From Sphingobium abikonense NBRC 16140 (GTDB lineage: Bacteria; Pseudomonadota; Alphaproteobacteria; Sphingomonadales; Sphingomonadaceae): a DNA stretch of 64,000 nt. Shown here in pieces: positions 8,990 through 16,355 of this stretch (positions are counted from its first letter, which is position 1; the number at the start of each line of letters is the position of its first letter). A model generated the notes under the pieces. That model did not search any database. It had not been told where the DNA came from and saw only the letters and a list, made by a program, of their open reading frames with translations. The translations under genes and the position numbers were made by a program. The stretch is from the NCBI RefSeq assembly GCF_001598335.1, contig NZ_BCYT01000009.1, forward strand, positions 1-64,000, given 5' to 3'.

Positions 8990-9535
8990 ATACGTCCCCC
9001 GATGATGCGCCGCCCGATGGCGCCGCCGCCGAAATCCGGCCCCCGTTATAACGAGTTCATCAACGTGCCCAAGGTGCGCGTGATTGATGATGAAGGCGAA
9101 AATCTGGGTGTGATGTTTACGCAGGAGGCGATCGAGCAGGCCTATGAGGTCGGCCTTGACCTCGTCGAAGTCTCGCCGAACGCCGATCCGCCGGTCTGCA
9201 AGTTCCTGGATATCGGCAAGTTCAAATATGAAGCGCAGAAGAAGGCGAATATCGCCCGCAAGACGCAGAAGACCCAGGAACTTAAAGAAATCAAGATGCG
9301 CCCCAACATCGACGATCATGATTATGAGACGAAGATGAAGAAGGTGCATGACTTTATCGGCGATGGCGACAAGGTGAAGATCACGCTGCGCTTCCGCGGA
9401 CGCGAACTCAGCCACCAGCAGCTGGGCATGAACCTGCTCCAGCGCGTGGCCGAGAATGTGCAGGAAATCGCCAAGGTGGAGGCCTATCCGCGCATGGAAG
9501 GCCGCCAGATGCTGATGGTGCTGGCGCCGAAATAA
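8990..9535 (+). CDS. infC: Translation initiation factor IF-3, probable ATA start (181 aa)
   Basis: IF-3 keeps the ribosomal subunits apart and checks the start codon. The N-domain begins at [17 protein letters not shown] and the C-domain ends [14 protein letters not shown]. The [23 protein letters not shown] linker is typical. ATG codons occur at 9002 and 9005, but no SD serves them. AGGAGA at 8977-8982 is ideally spaced for an in-frame ATA at 8990, four codons upstream of the first ATG. infC in many bacteria uses a rare start codon (AUU, AUA and similar), by which IF-3 limits its own synthesis. I therefore place the start at ATA 8990; ATT 8984 is in frame but too close to the SD. Confidence 0.9.
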   Translation: MRPPMMRRPMAPPPKSGPRYNEFINVPKVRVIDDEGENLGVMFTQEAIEQAYEVGLDLVEVSPNADPPVCKFLDIGKFKYEAQKKANIARKTQKTQELKEIKMRPNIDDHDYETKMKKVHDFIGDGDKVKITLRFRGRELSHQQLGMNLLQRVAENVQEIAKVEAYPRMEGRQMLMVLAPK

Positions 9536-9557
9536 GCGCGAACGATAGCGATTGGCA

Positions 9558-9592
9558 AAAAGGGCGGGGTCTTACGGGACCCCGCCTTTTTT
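9558..9592 (+). terminator. Rho-independent terminator of infC
   Basis: GGCGGGGTC pairs perfectly with GACCCCGCC across a TTACGG-type loop, and six T follow. Confidence 0.92.
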
Positions 9593-9736
9593 GTTCGTGA
9601 GGTTTCATTTCCTCTAGCACGCCCGGAGAAGCCATCAGGCAGCGTGATGACAGGTTCTTGCGGAAGTGGCTGGCGCTCAGCAGAACAATAACGCGCCTCT
9701 GTGTCTAATGACTGCAACGGCCCGTCCGGCTTCCCC

Positions 9737-10852
9737 TCATCCGTTGGGCAGCAGCAGATATTTTTCGCCGGTCCGCCTTGCATTATAGGCCATCACCGCG
9801 TCGCGCTTGAGCGCGTCGTCCAGCGAAGTGCGCGCTTGGTAATGGCTGGCGAAGGTCGTCGTCAGATTAGCGCGCACCCGCGCCCGCAAGCCTTCCAATG
9901 TCTTGGCATCAAGACTTTGCAGGAAGGGGAAGAGCAGCCAGCCGCCGACCGACCAGCTGAAACCGAAGCTGCGATTGAGAATGGTAGGCCCGGTATCGAG
10001 CGCGCCGTAAATATAGGCCTGCTTGCGGCTGCTTGAGCCGTAGCGGCTATAGTCTTGCCCTTCCGACGCGACTTGCTCCATGGCGTGCAAAATATGCCCG
10101 ACCATCTTGCCGCCGCCGATCGCGTCGAAGGCCAAGGTCGCGCCCGTTGCCTTGAGCGCGGCGATGAGATCAGTCCGGAAGTCATCGCTGCTGCTGTCGA
10201 GCACATGCTCGGCGCCCATGTCCTTCAGCAGCGCGACCTGAGCCGGGCTGCGCACGATATTGACCAGCGGAATGCCATCTGCCTGGGTAATGCGCAGCAG
10301 CATCTGACCCAAATTCGACGCGGCGGCCGTGTGAACGATGGCGCTATGGCCATCGCGTTTCATGGTTTCGACGAAGCCCAGCGCGGTCAACGGATTGACG
10401 AAGGCGGATGCCCCCTGCTCCGCCGTGGCATCGTCAGGCAGGACGATGACGGAGCGGGCATCGACCGTCCGATATTGGGCGAACATGCCGCCTGCGACGC
10501 AGGCGACCGTCTTGCCCAGCAGGGCCTGTGCCTCCGTGGCCTCGCCCGCCGCGACGACGGTGCCTGCCCCTTCGTTTCCGACCGGCATCGCCTGCCCGAC
10601 CCGCGCAGCCATCGCCCGGCGCGCGCCGTCCGGCATCGTCGCGATAATGCGCCCCTCGCCATAGTCGGCCGTATCCATGTCGGCCGGACCGAAAAGCAGG
10701 CCAAGGTCGGATGGATTGATCGGCGCGGCATCGACCCGGACGACGACTTCGTGCCCGGTCGGCTGGGGCAGCTTTTCCTCTGCCAGCTCAACGACCAGCC
10801 GGCCATCCTCCTGCAACGTCGTCAAAATCTTGCGACCGCGCAATTCACTCAT
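9737..10852 (-). CDS. MDR-family zinc-type alcohol dehydrogenase/quinone oxidoreductase, 371 aa
   Basis: This is a medium-chain dehydrogenase/reductase. The N-terminal GroES-like domain has GHEVVVRVDAAPINPSDLGLL. A Rossmann half follows around residues 160-290, with IVHTAAASNLGQMLLRI in place of the usual GxGxxG and LAFDAIGGGK. No cluster of zinc-binding Cys residues is seen, so it is probably a zinc-free NADPH-dependent quinone or enone reductase. ATG 10852 has GGAGGA before it, so the five upstream in-frame codons are not used. It stands alone between infC and msrA; its substrate is unknown. Confidence 0.88.
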   Translation of the reverse strand: MSELRGRKILTTLQEDGRLVVELAEEKLPQPTGHEVVVRVDAAPINPSDLGLLFGPADMDTADYGEGRIIATMPDGARRAMAARVGQAMPVGNEGAGTVVAAGEATEAQALLGKTVACVAGGMFAQYRTVDARSVIVLPDDATAEQGASAFVNPLTALGFVETMKRDGHSAIVHTAAASNLGQMLLRITQADGIPLVNIVRSPAQVALLKDMGAEHVLDSSSDDFRTDLIAALKATGATLAFDAIGGGKMVGHILHAMEQVASEGQDYSRYGSSSRKQAYIYGALDTGPTILNRSFGFSWSVGGWLLFPFLQSLDAKTLEGLRARVRANLTTTFASHYQARTSLDDALKRDAVMAYNARRTGEKYLLLPNG

Positions 10853-10928
10853 CCTGTCCTCCTGCATCGTTCGGCCAAGAGGTAGTCATGGGTGCGGACG
10901 GAACAAGGGCCGGCGGCGAACCAGCCGT

Positions 10929-11603
10929 TCAGGCCGAAGGCTGATCGCGATAAAGCCCCGGATACAGGGATTGGAACGCCGCCAGCTTGGGCGCGTCCCA
11001 GCGCAGGATATAGGGGTGGCGCGGATTCTTGCGCATGAAATCCTGATGATAGCTACCGGCGTCCTGGAATCCCGTGAAAGGCTCGACCTTCGTCACAATC
11101 GGATCATTCCACAGGCCGCTTTTCCCTAGCTGCGCCAAGTAGGCGCGCGCCGCCCGATCCTGTTCGCTGTTCAACGGGAAAAGGGCACTGCGATATTGCG
11201 TTCCCCGGTCAGGTCCCTGCCGGTTCAGCAGCGTCGGGTCGGCGACAACCGAGAAAAAGATGCGCAGCAGCGTGCCGTAGCTGACGACCTTGGGATCATA
11301 GGTCACGCGCACGGCTTCGGCATAGCCGGTGTCGCCCGCGCTGACCTTGTCATAATCGACACGAACATCGCGCGGCCCACCGGCAAAGCCGGATACGACC
11401 AGCTTCACCCCTTTGACGTGGGAAAAAACGCCTTCGACGCCCCAATAGCAGCCGCCGGCGAAAACTGCGGTTTCCAGCTTGCGCGTCGGCGCGGCATCGA
11501 CGGCGGGGAAAGGCGCGGTGACAACGCGCTCAGCATGTGCGGGCACAGCGGCGGCCAAGGCCACCGCCATCAAGGGGACGATGCGTTTAAAGAGCCGAGC
11601 CAT
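10929..11603 (-). CDS. msrA: Peptide-methionine (S)-S-oxide reductase, exported, 224 aa
   Basis: MsrA reduces methionine-S-sulfoxide in proteins. After a signal peptide (MARLFKRIVPLMAVALAAAVPAHA) comes the active-site motif AGGCYWGVEGVF, with Tyr where GCFWG has Phe. Then follow GDTGYAEAVRVTYDP, LNRQGPDRGTQYRSA and YHQDFMRKNPRHPYI. The signal peptide implies a periplasmic repair enzyme. Its start overlaps the end of a small membrane-protein gene by 17 bases, so the two are probably co-transcribed. Confidence 0.95.
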   Translation of the reverse strand: MARLFKRIVPLMAVALAAAVPAHAERVVTAPFPAVDAAPTRKLETAVFAGGCYWGVEGVFSHVKGVKLVVSGFAGGPRDVRVDYDKVSAGDTGYAEAVRVTYDPKVVSYGTLLRIFFSVVADPTLLNRQGPDRGTQYRSALFPLNSEQDRAARAYLAQLGKSGLWNDPIVTKVEPFTGFQDAGSYHQDFMRKNPRHPYILRWDAPKLAAFQSLYPGLYRDQPSA

Positions 11604-11739
11604 CGGTCGAGGTCGCGGCGACGGCGGTGCTGCTGAACATCGGCGGCTCTTCGGGTTGCAGCATGACCATGCCCACAGCGCCGATCGCGAACCCGCCCAG
11701 GAAGCGCAGGAACAAGTCGGATTTGAGGAACGCCTTCAT
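11587..11739 (-). CDS. Small single-pass membrane protein, 50 aa
   Basis: I do not recognise a family. MKAFLKSDLFLRFLGGFAIGAVGMVML gives one hydrophobic segment behind a short basic start, then a short polar tail rich in Ser, Thr and Ala. GAAAGG upstream of ATG 11739 is a plausible SD. The frame is open to 11907, but that part looks random. The overlap with msrA argues for a real, coupled gene, perhaps acting in envelope redox repair. That function is inference only. Confidence 0.6.
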   Translation of the reverse strand: MKAFLKSDLFLRFLGGFAIGAVGMVMLQPEEPPMFSSTAVAATSTDGSAL

Positions 11740-12022
11740 GGCAAACGCCTTTCTACCAAAGTCTGCCGATCTCATCGGCTTTCCCGCTACCTTCATGCGC
11801 CTTGCCCCTGACTGAACGGCCGGTTCTGCAGCAGCAGCTTTCGACCAATGCCAGGATAAGGACGACGAACGCCGCCGGATATTTAAGTTTCTGTTCGCAA
11901 CCGGCATATAAGCCGGCCGGCGCCGAACACAAGACGGCGCAGGGGGAAAAGGACCGTTTCCAGATTGCGCAAAAAAGTTCCCGCCGCCTGGACTTTTACC
12001 GAGCGGCGGGCAACGGCCGCGC

Positions 12023-13225
12023 CTATTTCAGCGCCGCGCAGGCTTCCTGAATGCGGGTGCAGGCCTTGCGCAGCACATCGTCCGATGTCGCGTAGCTGAT
12101 GCGGAAGGCCGGCGACAAGCCGAAGGCTGCACCATGGACGGCCGCCACCTTGGCCTCATCCAGAAAATAGCCGATCAGGGCTTCGTCGCTGTCGATCACC
12201 GCGCCCTTGGGCGTCGTCTTGCCGATGACGCCGCTGGCGTCGGGATAGACATAGAAAGCGCCTTCGGGCGTCGGGCAATCCAGGCCCGGCGCATCGTTCA
12301 GCATGGCGACGACCATGTCGCGACGCTTCTTGAACACCGCGTTGCGATCCTCCAGAAAATCCTGCGGGCCGGTCAGCGCGGCGACGGCGGCGGCCTGGCT
12401 GATCGAGCAGGGATTGCTGGTCGACTGCGACTGGAGCTTGCCCATCGCCTTGATGATCCATTCAGGCCCGCCGGCAAAACCGATGCGCCATCCGGTCATG
12501 GAAAAGGCCTTGGAACATCCATTGACCGTCAGCGTGCGGTCATACAATTCCGGGCAGACCTGCGCGATGGTGGCGAAGGGCGTGGACGCATACCAGACAT
12601 GCTCATACATATCGTCGGTCATCACCAGCACATGGGGATGGCGCAGCAGAACCTCGGCCAAGGCCTTGAGTTCCTCCGCCGAATAGGCCGCGCCCGACGG
12701 GTTGGACGGGGAATTGAGCATCACCCATTTGGTGCGCGGCGTAATCGCGGCGTCCAGTTGTGCCGGCGTGATCTTGTACCCCTGGGCGGCGGGCGCTTCG
12801 ATGAAGACCGGCGTGCCGCCCGCAAAGTTCACGATGTCGGGATAGCTCACCCAATAGGGCGCGGGAATGACGACTTCATCGCCCGCATCGACCGTGGCAA
12901 TCAAGGCGTTGAACAGCGTGTGCTTGCCGCCCGAATTGACGCTGATCTGGCTGCGCTTGTAGACAAGGCCATTGTCGCGCTTGAATTTGAAGGCGACGGC
13001 TTCCTTGACATCGGCGGTGCCGTCCACGTCCGTGTAGCGGGTCTGGTTGTTGCGGATCGCCGCGATGCCGGCTTCCTTGACGAAGTCGGGCGTGTCGAAA
13101 TCCGGCTCGCCGGCCGACAGGCCAATAACGTCCACGCCGTCGGCTTTGAGCGCGTTGACGCGCGCGCTCATGGCGAGCGTGGCGGACGGCTGGATGCGAC
13201 CGAGGGCAGCGGAAGTCTGGCTCAT
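12023..13225 (-). CDS. aspC: Aspartate/aromatic aminotransferase, class I, 400 aa
   Basis: This is a PLP enzyme of the class I-beta aspartate aminotransferase type. Visible motifs are GLSAGEPDFDTPDFV, SVNSGGKHTLFNAL, PAPYWVSYPDI, MLNSPSNPSGAAYS, TDDMYEHVWY and the PLP-lysine segment GCSKAFSMTGWRIGF, then FRISYAT near the end, whose Arg binds the substrate carboxylate. It is the type common in alphaproteobacteria, where it can also act on aromatic acids or prephenate. ATG 13225 has a purine-rich SD, and the twelve upstream codons to 13261 are ignored. A nested hairpin lies just upstream. Confidence 0.95.
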   Translation of the reverse strand: MSQTSAALGRIQPSATLAMSARVNALKADGVDVIGLSAGEPDFDTPDFVKEAGIAAIRNNQTRYTDVDGTADVKEAVAFKFKRDNGLVYKRSQISVNSGGKHTLFNALIATVDAGDEVVIPAPYWVSYPDIVNFAGGTPVFIEAPAAQGYKITPAQLDAAITPRTKWVMLNSPSNPSGAAYSAEELKALAEVLLRHPHVLVMTDDMYEHVWYASTPFATIAQVCPELYDRTLTVNGCSKAFSMTGWRIGFAGGPEWIIKAMGKLQSQSTSNPCSISQAAAVAALTGPQDFLEDRNAVFKKRRDMVVAMLNDAPGLDCPTPEGAFYVYPDASGVIGKTTPKGAVIDSDEALIGYFLDEAKVAAVHGAAFGLSPAFRISYATSDDVLRKACTRIQEACAALK

Positions 13226-13302
13226 GGCAATCTTCTTTCTCAAATATCCTCTTGTCCGCACATTTAGCGGACGCCGCGGTCCTTAGTGCGCAACGCAGGC
13301 AG

Positions 13303-13337
13303 GGGCAACCGCCAGATGGGCGGCAAAGGCTTTGCCC
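13303..13337. repeat. Nested hairpin between pabC end and aspC start
   Basis: An outer GGGCAA/TTGCCC stem encloses an inner CCGCC-agatg-GGCGG stem. No T-run follows on either strand. It could be a terminator-like end of the pabBC transcript or part of the aspC leader. Confidence 0.4.
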
Positions 13338-13364
13338 TTCAAAAGCCCGGCTATCGACGGCTGC

Positions 13365-13988
13365 CTAATGAGCGAGCGTCGCCGCCACCATCCCGCGCGC
13401 GGCGTTGCCGATGAAGAAGCCGCCTTCCAGATCATGGACCTTGAGGTCCGCCTCCACAGCCTCGCCCATGTCGATCAGGCTTTGGCGCAAAACGCCGGGT
13501 AGTAGCCCGCGCGCCAGCGGCGGGGTGAGCAGCTTGTCGCCGCGTTCGACGAAGAGGGTGGAAAAACAGCCCTCGGTCAGATAGCCGTCCGCATCGGTCA
13601 GCAGCACTTCATAGGTGCCGCCCCGGCGCAGCGCGGCGCGATAGAGGCTGCGATCGGTAGTCTTGTGGCGCAGCCGCAGGTCGTCAGCCGGTGCCTGGCG
13701 AGGCACGACGGCCACCGGGACGATCGCCTGCGGCCAGGTGCGATGATCGCGCACCTCGATCGCCAGCGCGCCGCCGCGCGACACCAGCAGCCGCACGCGG
13801 CTGCGTTCGCGCAGGCGGAAGGTCGCGGCCTGAAGCTCGTTCCGGACATTGTGCCGGTCAAAGGTAAAGCCCAGCGCATCGGCGCTGTCCTTCATCCGCG
13901 CCAGATGCAGGTCCAGCAGCCTGACCCCTTCGTGCGGGTCGAAGGCCATGGTTTCCAGCAGGTCATAATGTCCGTCGGTCAATGACAT
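13365..13988 (-). CDS. pabC: Aminodeoxychorismate lyase-type class IV aminotransferase, 207 aa
   Basis: This fold-type IV PLP enzyme is the likely 4-amino-4-deoxychorismate lyase that releases pyruvate to give p-aminobenzoate for folate. It begins YDLLETMAFDPHEGVRLLDLHLARM, has KTTDRSLYRAAL with the PLP lysine, and TEGCFSTLFVERGDKLLTPPL. It is shorter than most (about 270 aa). It follows pabB by 33 bases in the same direction, which supports the assignment over D-amino acid or branched-chain transaminase. Confidence 0.85.
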   Translation of the reverse strand: MSLTDGHYDLLETMAFDPHEGVRLLDLHLARMKDSADALGFTFDRHNVRNELQAATFRLRERSRVRLLVSRGGALAIEVRDHRTWPQAIVPVAVVPRQAPADDLRLRHKTTDRSLYRAALRRGGTYEVLLTDADGYLTEGCFSTLFVERGDKLLTPPLARGLLPGVLRQSLIDMGEAVEADLKVHDLEGGFFIGNAARGMVAATLAH

Positions 13989-14021
13989 TGCGGTTATTTC
14001 AAGCCCCTGCTCTTATCCAAG

Positions 14022-15191
14022 TCAAGCCGTGCCAAGAAAACGCGCCTTCGCCAGACATTCCGCCCATTCGGACGCGCCATCGGAATCCGCGACAATACCC
14101 GATCCCAGGCCAAGCCGGCCCGCGTCAGCGCCGTTGTCGATGCAAATCGTGCGAATGGCAACGTTGAAGGCCGCATCGCCATCCGGGTCGATCCAGCCCA
14201 GCGCGCCGGTATAGACGCCGCGCGGATGCGGTTCGACCGCTTCTATGATCTCCATCGCCCGCAGCTTGGGCGCGCCGGTGATCGACCCGCAGGGAAACAG
14301 CACGCGCAGCACATCGACCGGCGACAGGCCCGGCAGCACGCGCGCGCGGACGGTGGATACCAGTTGGTGCACGGTGGGATAGCTTTCCACCCGGAACAGG
14401 TCGGGCACGATGACGCTGCCCGCCCGCGACACGCGCGACAGGTCATTGCGCAGCAGGTCGACGATCATCAGATTTTCGGCGCGCTGCTTCTCATCCTCCT
14501 CCAACCAGCGGGCTTGGGCGGCATCGCTGGCCGGATCGCCCCCGCGCGTCGCGGTGCCCTTCATCGGCCGTGCGGTCAACTGGCCGCGCACCTGGCTGAA
14601 AAAGAGTTCGGGCGAAAAGGACAGGATATTGTGATCGCCGGTCTGGATGATGCCGCCATAGCCGGCGGCCGCGCGCGAACGGACAGCGGCATAGAGCGCC
14701 AACGGGTCGCCCTCCATTGGCACATCGCAGGGGAACGTCAGATTGACCTGATAAACGTCGCCGGCGCGGATATAGTCCTGCACCCTATCGAAGGCCCGGC
14801 GATAGCCCATCTCGTCGATCAGGGGGCGCATAGGGCCGATCCTTGCGCGCATCCGGTCCGGCAGCAGGTCGGGCACGGCGGTGGAGGGGATGCGCCGCGA
14901 CCCTTCGAACAGGCCGAACCACAGCAGGGGCGCGCCGCCCCCTGCCCTTTGCGCCGCGATCGGCGCCAGCCTGTCTTCCAAAGCCAGCCCCGCCTCATAG
15001 CTGAGGAAGCCGGCCGCATGCAGGCCTGCGTCACTGGCCTGCGCCACGCGGTCGAGCGCTGGCTGCACTTCATCCATGCGCCTAGCCGCGATGGTGGCGA
15101 CAGGATCGCGATAGAGACGGGCGGGCGCGGGGCCGCGCAGACGCGCGTCGTCGAACAGGCAGAATATCTCGGTCGGACCCGGCAGGCGCAT
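14022..15191 (-). CDS. pabB: Aminodeoxychorismate synthase component I, 389 aa
   Basis: PabB turns chorismate plus ammonia into 4-amino-4-deoxychorismate. The chorismate-binding core is clear: YRRAFDRVQDYIRAGDVYQVNLTF, FSPELFF, RPMKGTATRGGD, NLMIVDLLRNDLSR, YPTVHQLVSTV, PCGSITGAPKLRAMEIIE and GVYTGALGW. It lacks a fused glutaminase or lyase domain; the lyase is the separate next gene, pabC. The amidotransferase subunit is not in the window and is presumably shared with TrpG. Length is at the short end for the family. Confidence 0.92.
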   Translation of the reverse strand: MRLPGPTEIFCLFDDARLRGPAPARLYRDPVATIAARRMDEVQPALDRVAQASDAGLHAAGFLSYEAGLALEDRLAPIAAQRAGGGAPLLWFGLFEGSRRIPSTAVPDLLPDRMRARIGPMRPLIDEMGYRRAFDRVQDYIRAGDVYQVNLTFPCDVPMEGDPLALYAAVRSRAAAGYGGIIQTGDHNILSFSPELFFSQVRGQLTARPMKGTATRGGDPASDAAQARWLEEDEKQRAENLMIVDLLRNDLSRVSRAGSVIVPDLFRVESYPTVHQLVSTVRARVLPGLSPVDVLRVLFPCGSITGAPKLRAMEIIEAVEPHPRGVYTGALGWIDPDGDAAFNVAIRTICIDNGADAGRLGLGSGIVADSDGASEWAECLAKARFLGTA

Positions 15192-15283
15192 GGCGTTTCC
15201 TAGCAGGCTTTGCCGCGGACGGAAGCGCCATTGGCGTGGCGATGCTGTTGCGCCCGTCGAGCCATCGCCCTAGCGATGAGAGC

Positions 15284-15667
15284 ATGACCGAGCCAACAGC
15301 CCCGCAAACACCGGACCGCGCGGCCTGGCCCGCCATCGCGCGCGGGCTGCGGGGACGCTGCCCTGCCTGTGGCGCGCCGGGCCTGTTCGCGCGTTTTCTG
15401 AAGGCGTCGCACCGCTGCACGGGATGCGGCCTGCGGCTCGACGCGCATCAGGCGGATGATTTCCCGGCCTATATCGTGATCCTGCTGCTCGGCCATATCC
15501 TGGTGCCGCTGATGATCGAAACGAACAGCGTGCTGGCCATCCCTCTGGCATGGCAATCGCTGATCTGGCCAGCCCTTGCCGCCATGCTGGCGATCGCCCT
15601 GATCCAGCCGGTCAAGGGCGCGGTCATCGCATTTCAGTGGAGCCGCCATATAGCGGGGTTTCGCTGA
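15284..15667 (+). CDS. DUF983 family membrane protein, 127 aa
   Basis: A CxxC pair in GRCPACGAPGLF and another in HRCTGCGLRLDAHQADDFPAY, a treble-clef-like zinc knuckle, precede two hydrophobic segments (YIVILLLGHILVPLMI and LIWPALAAMLAIALIQPV). This is the layout of DUF983 proteins, whose function is unknown. The frame is open from a GTG at 15236, but ATG 15284 fits the family start and has a purine-rich upstream. It is divergent from pabB and convergent with the thioesterase gene, with seven bases between the stop codons. Confidence 0.88.
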   Translation: MTEPTAPQTPDRAAWPAIARGLRGRCPACGAPGLFARFLKASHRCTGCGLRLDAHQADDFPAYIVILLLGHILVPLMIETNSVLAIPLAWQSLIWPALAAMLAIALIQPVKGAVIAFQWSRHIAGFR

Positions 15668-15674
15668 CGCGCGA

Positions 15675-16112
15675 TCAGTCGGGTTTGCGCAGGAAATTCC
15701 GCTCCATCGCCTCGCGCAGCGTGTCATCAATGAGGCGACGGCCCTCGGCGCCATGGGTGACGACGGTCGTGTCGCAGGTCGCGACGCATACGCCCTTCTG
15801 GAAACCCGCCGAACTGATGGTCCAGCTGGTGCGGCCGATATGGCCGATCGCGCAATGGACTTCGAACGGATAGGGAAAGTGCGATTCCTCCAGAAAATTG
15901 AGGTTCACATTGGCCACCAGCCAGCGCACCCCCTGTTCCTGCGGATGCCGGCCCAGATGGTGGTGGAACCGGATACGCGCGGTTTCGAAAATGCCCGAAA
16001 TCGCCACATTGTTGATGTGGCCCATCGTATCGAGATCCTGAAATCGCGTGTCGATGCTCGTGATGAAACGATAGGCATCGGGACTGAACCGCCAGCTATC
16101 AGGTTTGGCCAT
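15675..16112 (-). CDS. Hotdog-fold acyl-CoA thioesterase (4HBT type), 145 aa
   Basis: The sequence has the 4-hydroxybenzoyl-CoA thioesterase pattern: TRFQDLDTMGHINNVAISGIFETAR holds the catalytic Asp-x3-H-x-NN segment. VRWLVANVNLNFLEESHFPYPFEV is the core beta hairpin, and the end (VTHGAEGRRLIDD) is typical. It hydrolyses some acyl-CoA; chain length cannot be told. It stands alone, convergent with DUF983. Confidence 0.9.
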   Translation of the reverse strand: MAKPDSWRFSPDAYRFITSIDTRFQDLDTMGHINNVAISGIFETARIRFHHHLGRHPQEQGVRWLVANVNLNFLEESHFPYPFEVHCAIGHIGRTSWTISSAGFQKGVCVATCDTTVVTHGAEGRRLIDDTLREAMERNFLRKPD

Positions 16113-16355
16113 GTTCTGCTTTCCCTCGGAAATCTATAGTGGTTGCCATAGCCATCGCAGCCATTGATGCAATAACGTCATGCAAAATGATGAAGCTGCG
16201 GCTTTTTTGACACAGGCCGAAACAGACCATTCATGACGCGCCTGTCACGGCCATGACGCCGATCCGTCAACGATCCCTCACCACGGTGCAACATGCCGAC
16301 GATACTGGCCGCTCGCGACCCGGCGATCAGACCGGAGTCCAGGGGGACTATCATC

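Noticed and set aside
16225..16265. Possible PHO box before the TonB receptor/phosphodiesterase operon
   Set aside because: CTGTCAC is present once, but the units 11 bases to either side are inverted and fit poorly, so the direct repeat is missing.
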